Shown: positions 4,480 through 6,052 of the stretch, in pieces
How positions within the stretch are numbered: the stretch's first letter is position 1
Layout: every line of letters starts with the position of its first letter
Source: Chloroflexota bacterium
Lineage (GTDB): Bacteria > Chloroflexota > Dehalococcoidia > Lucifugimonadales > JADFKI01
Direction of reading: 5' to 3'
DNA: 6,052 nucleotides
NCBI GenBank assembly: GCA_024648655.1
Contig: JAGGDZ010000144.1
Location: forward strand, 1 to 6,052
Position numbers and translations under genes: made by a program
The notes under the pieces: model-generated
What the model was told of the DNA's origin: nothing
What the model saw: only the letters and a program-made list of their open reading frames with translations
The model's database searches: none

Positions 4480-6015
4480 TTAGCGTAGGCGCGCTTGCGC
4501 CACTTGCTCTAGCGATTGGGCTATTGGTTCGACACCGCTTGCGAATACGTCTGAGATTATGGATGGGTAGATGCCCACGACTACTATGGCAATTACCAGA
4601 AGGGCGATGGGCACGTACTGAATGCCTGAGACGTCGGTGATGTCGGTGAAGCGTTCCTTGATTGGTCCGAACATTACGCGCTGGATTGTCCAGAGGATGT
4701 ATCCGGCGGCGAGCACGACACCGAATGCGGCAATGGCAGTTGGTATCGCCATTGGCTTGAACGCGCCGAGGAAGATGAGAAGCTCAGCGACGAATCCGCT
4801 GGTGCCTGGCAAGCCTAGAGAGGCTAATCCGGCGACGAGAAGCGCAACGGCGGCGAAAGGCATACGTTTTGCCAGCCCACCGAGGTCCGGGATGTAGCGG
4901 GTGTGTGCCTTGTCGTACACCATTCCCACCAGCAGGAAGAGCAGGCCGGTAATTGTGCCGTGCGTGAACATCTGCATTGCTGCGCCCGTCAGTCCGAGAG
5001 ACGAGACCACGCCATCGACGCCTGCCACGGACGCTAAGCCTATCATCACGAATCCCATGTGGCTGATGCTGCTGAAGGCGATGAGGCGCTTGAGATCTGT
5101 CTGGCGCATGACGACAATCGCGCCGTAGATGACGTTTATCACGCCCGCCGCTGCCAGAAGCCAAGCGGCATCCTGCGCGACGTCCGGGAACATGCTGACG
5201 GATACGCGGAACATACCATAGCCGCCCATCTTCAGCAGGACACCCGCTAGTATGACGCTGCCCGCGGTGGGCGCGTCCGTATGGGCGTCGGGCAGCCAAG
5301 TGTGCAAGGGCCAAAGCGGGAGCTTCACGGCAAAGCCAACGAAAAGCAGCGCGAACACGACGACTTTAGGCAGCAGCAGGCTCGTCGCCTGTATGCCATC
5401 GGGGAGCTTGGTCATGTCGAATGTGCCGGTGGAGAAGAACAGCACGAGAATGCCGACGAGCATAAATGCGCTACCGAGTATGGTGAATATCAAGAACTTC
5501 ATCGCCGAGTATTCACGCTTGCTCTTGGGATCGCTGCCCCAGATGGCGATGAGGAAGAACATCGGAATCAACTCAAGCTCCCAGAAGAGGAAGAAGAGCA
5601 GGAAGTCGAGTGAGGTGAAGACGCCCATGACTCCTGTCTGGAGGGCGAGCAGCCAGATGAAATACTCGCGGACGCGGAGCTTTATGTGCCACGAAGCCAG
5701 GACAGCGACTAAGCCGAGCAAGCCCGTGAGCAGGACGAGTGGAGCGCTAAGGCCGTCGATGCCGAGCAGATACTGGACTGCGAAACCGTCATCGCCGAGG
5801 CCGGGAATCCAGTTGGAGAAGCGGTCAATGAGCTGAATGCCGCCGGCGCTAATATCGTAGGCCGCGAAGGCTATTATGGCGAGAATGAAGTCAACGACGG
5901 CGATTGCCGCCGCGAAGATGCGCGCGTGGGCGTAGTTTCTGAGCACGAGAGCGATGACGATTGCCCCTGCCAGAGGCAGGAACACTATCGCGGTTAGCAA
6001 GCCTGTGAACTCCAA
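4480..6015 (-). CDS. nuoM: NADH-quinone oxidoreductase subunit M
   Basis: This 511-residue membrane protein is the second antiporter-like proton-pumping subunit of complex I. Key residues are in place: Glu146 in FWELELIPM, the fifth-helix glutamate; Lys231 in FAVKLPLWPLHTWLPDAH, with His238 and His245; Lys262 in LLKMGGYG; His319 in SSISHMGF; and Glu411 in GFVAELLIF. The Glu411 position matches the C-terminal glutamate that replaces lysine in NuoM and separates it from NuoN and NuoL. Length and hydrophobic pattern fit about 14 membrane helices. The start is TTG at 6013-6015: AAGAGG (6022-6027) lies six bases upstream, the first membrane helix begins immediately after, and the first ATG codon inside the frame is not until residue 130. 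The upstream gene's stop overlaps the ribosome binding site, which suggests translational coupling. A GC-rich inverted repeat (GGCGC/GCGCC, 4488-4501) lies in the last codons, without a following T-run. Confidence 0.95.
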   Translation of the reverse strand: MEFTGLLTAIVFLPLAGAIVIALVLRNYAHARIFAAAIAVVDFILAIIAFAAYDISAGGIQLIDRFSNWIPGLGDDGFAVQYLLGIDGLSAPLVLLTGLLGLVAVLASWHIKLRVREYFIWLLALQTGVMGVFTSLDFLLFFLFWELELIPMFFLIAIWGSDPKSKREYSAMKFLIFTILGSAFMLVGILVLFFSTGTFDMTKLPDGIQATSLLLPKVVVFALLFVGFAVKLPLWPLHTWLPDAHTDAPTAGSVILAGVLLKMGGYGMFRVSVSMFPDVAQDAAWLLAAAGVINVIYGAIVVMRQTDLKRLIAFSSISHMGFVMIGLASVAGVDGVVSSLGLTGAAMQMFTHGTITGLLFLLVGMVYDKAHTRYIPDLGGLAKRMPFAAVALLVAGLASLGLPGTSGFVAELLIFLGAFKPMAIPTAIAAFGVVLAAGYILWTIQRVMFGPIKERFTDITDVSGIQYVPIALLVIAIVVVGIYPSIISDVFASGVEPIAQSLEQVAQARLR

Positions 6016-6021
6016 ACTTTA

Positions 6022-6027
6022 CCTCTT
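6022..6027 (-). promoter_or_regulatory. Ribosome binding site deciding the TTG start of nuoM
   Basis: AAGAGG on the minus strand is spaced six bases from the TTG at 6013-6015. Its first two bases overlap the TAA stop (6026-6028) of the upstream gene, a typical arrangement for coupled translation within an operon. Confidence 0.65.
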
Positions 6028-6052
6028 AATACAAGAACAAGAAGATGCCGAA
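6026..6052 (-). CDS. C-terminal end of the gene upstream of nuoM, probably nuoL
   Basis: The last eight codons before a TAA at 6026-6028 read FGIFLFLY, a hydrophobic tail such as ends a membrane protein. The stop is only 10 bases before the nuoM start. In the common nuo operon order the gene before nuoM is nuoL, another antiporter-like subunit of complex I. The assignment rests on position and hydrophobicity only; too little sequence is visible for a motif. Confidence 0.5.
   Translation of the reverse strand, partial: FGIFLFLY

Noticed and set aside
4488..4501. GGCGC/GCGCC stem at the end of nuoM as a terminator
   Set aside because: The stem lies inside the coding sequence and no T-run follows; nuoN comes 87 bases later with its own good ribosome binding site.
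4784..5314. A 176-codon minus-strand frame inside nuoM
   Set aside because: It is a frame-shifted reading of nuoM, rich in Arg and Gly, with no domain.
5252..5836. A 194-codon open frame on the plus strand opposite nuoM
   Set aside because: It is antisense to a well-supported nuoM with all family residues. The translation is low in hydrophobic order and rich in Ser, Lys, Arg and Pro, as expected from reading a membrane-protein gene backwards.

Overview
The window looks like a bacterial chromosome fragment of moderately high GC. Four complete genes and one partial gene lie on the minus strand, and one partial gene enters from the left on the plus strand. Reading the minus strand in its direction of transcription (right to left), the order is: the last codons of a gene that is probably nuoL, then nuoM, nuoN, an NAD kinase (nadK) and a Nudix hydrolase of the ADP-ribose pyrophosphatase type. 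The left edge carries the C-terminal TOBE-like end of an ABC-transporter ATPase on the plus strand. The two transcription units therefore converge on a gap of about 750 bases (339-1091).

The organism cannot be fixed from the sequence alone. The nuoL-M-N order is that of many bacterial complex I operons. Short dispersed intergenic repeats, including one hairpin built around CCCTTCGACAGG, recall environmental Chloroflexota genomes (Dehalococcoidia/SAR202-like). That placement is a guess from recall, not a demonstrated assignment.

Region by region: 3-338 is the ABC ATPase C-terminus. Positions 339-618 are non-coding, with inverted repeats and a near-palindrome. Positions 619-864 hold a start-less, truncated helix-turn-helix frame resembling the N-terminus of an IS21-type transposase. 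Positions 865-1091 hold a doubtful 48-codon frame and short repeats. Then follow the Nudix gene (1092-1625), a repeat-bearing gap (1626-1791), nadK (1792-2661), a 234-base gap with a possible extended -10 promoter (2662-2895), nuoN (2896-4392), a short repeat-bearing gap (4393-4479), nuoM with a TTG start (4480-6015), and the last eight codons of the upstream gene.

The minus-strand genes share a nicotinamide-nucleotide theme. NuoL/M/N are the proton-pumping membrane subunits of NADH:quinone oxidoreductase, NadK phosphorylates NAD to NADP, and the Nudix enzyme probably hydrolyses ADP-ribose, a breakdown product of NAD. I found no convincing novel system. The most interesting items are the decayed transposase-like frame, missed by start-codon-based gene calling, and a pair of related repeats placed in two separate gaps of the gene cluster.
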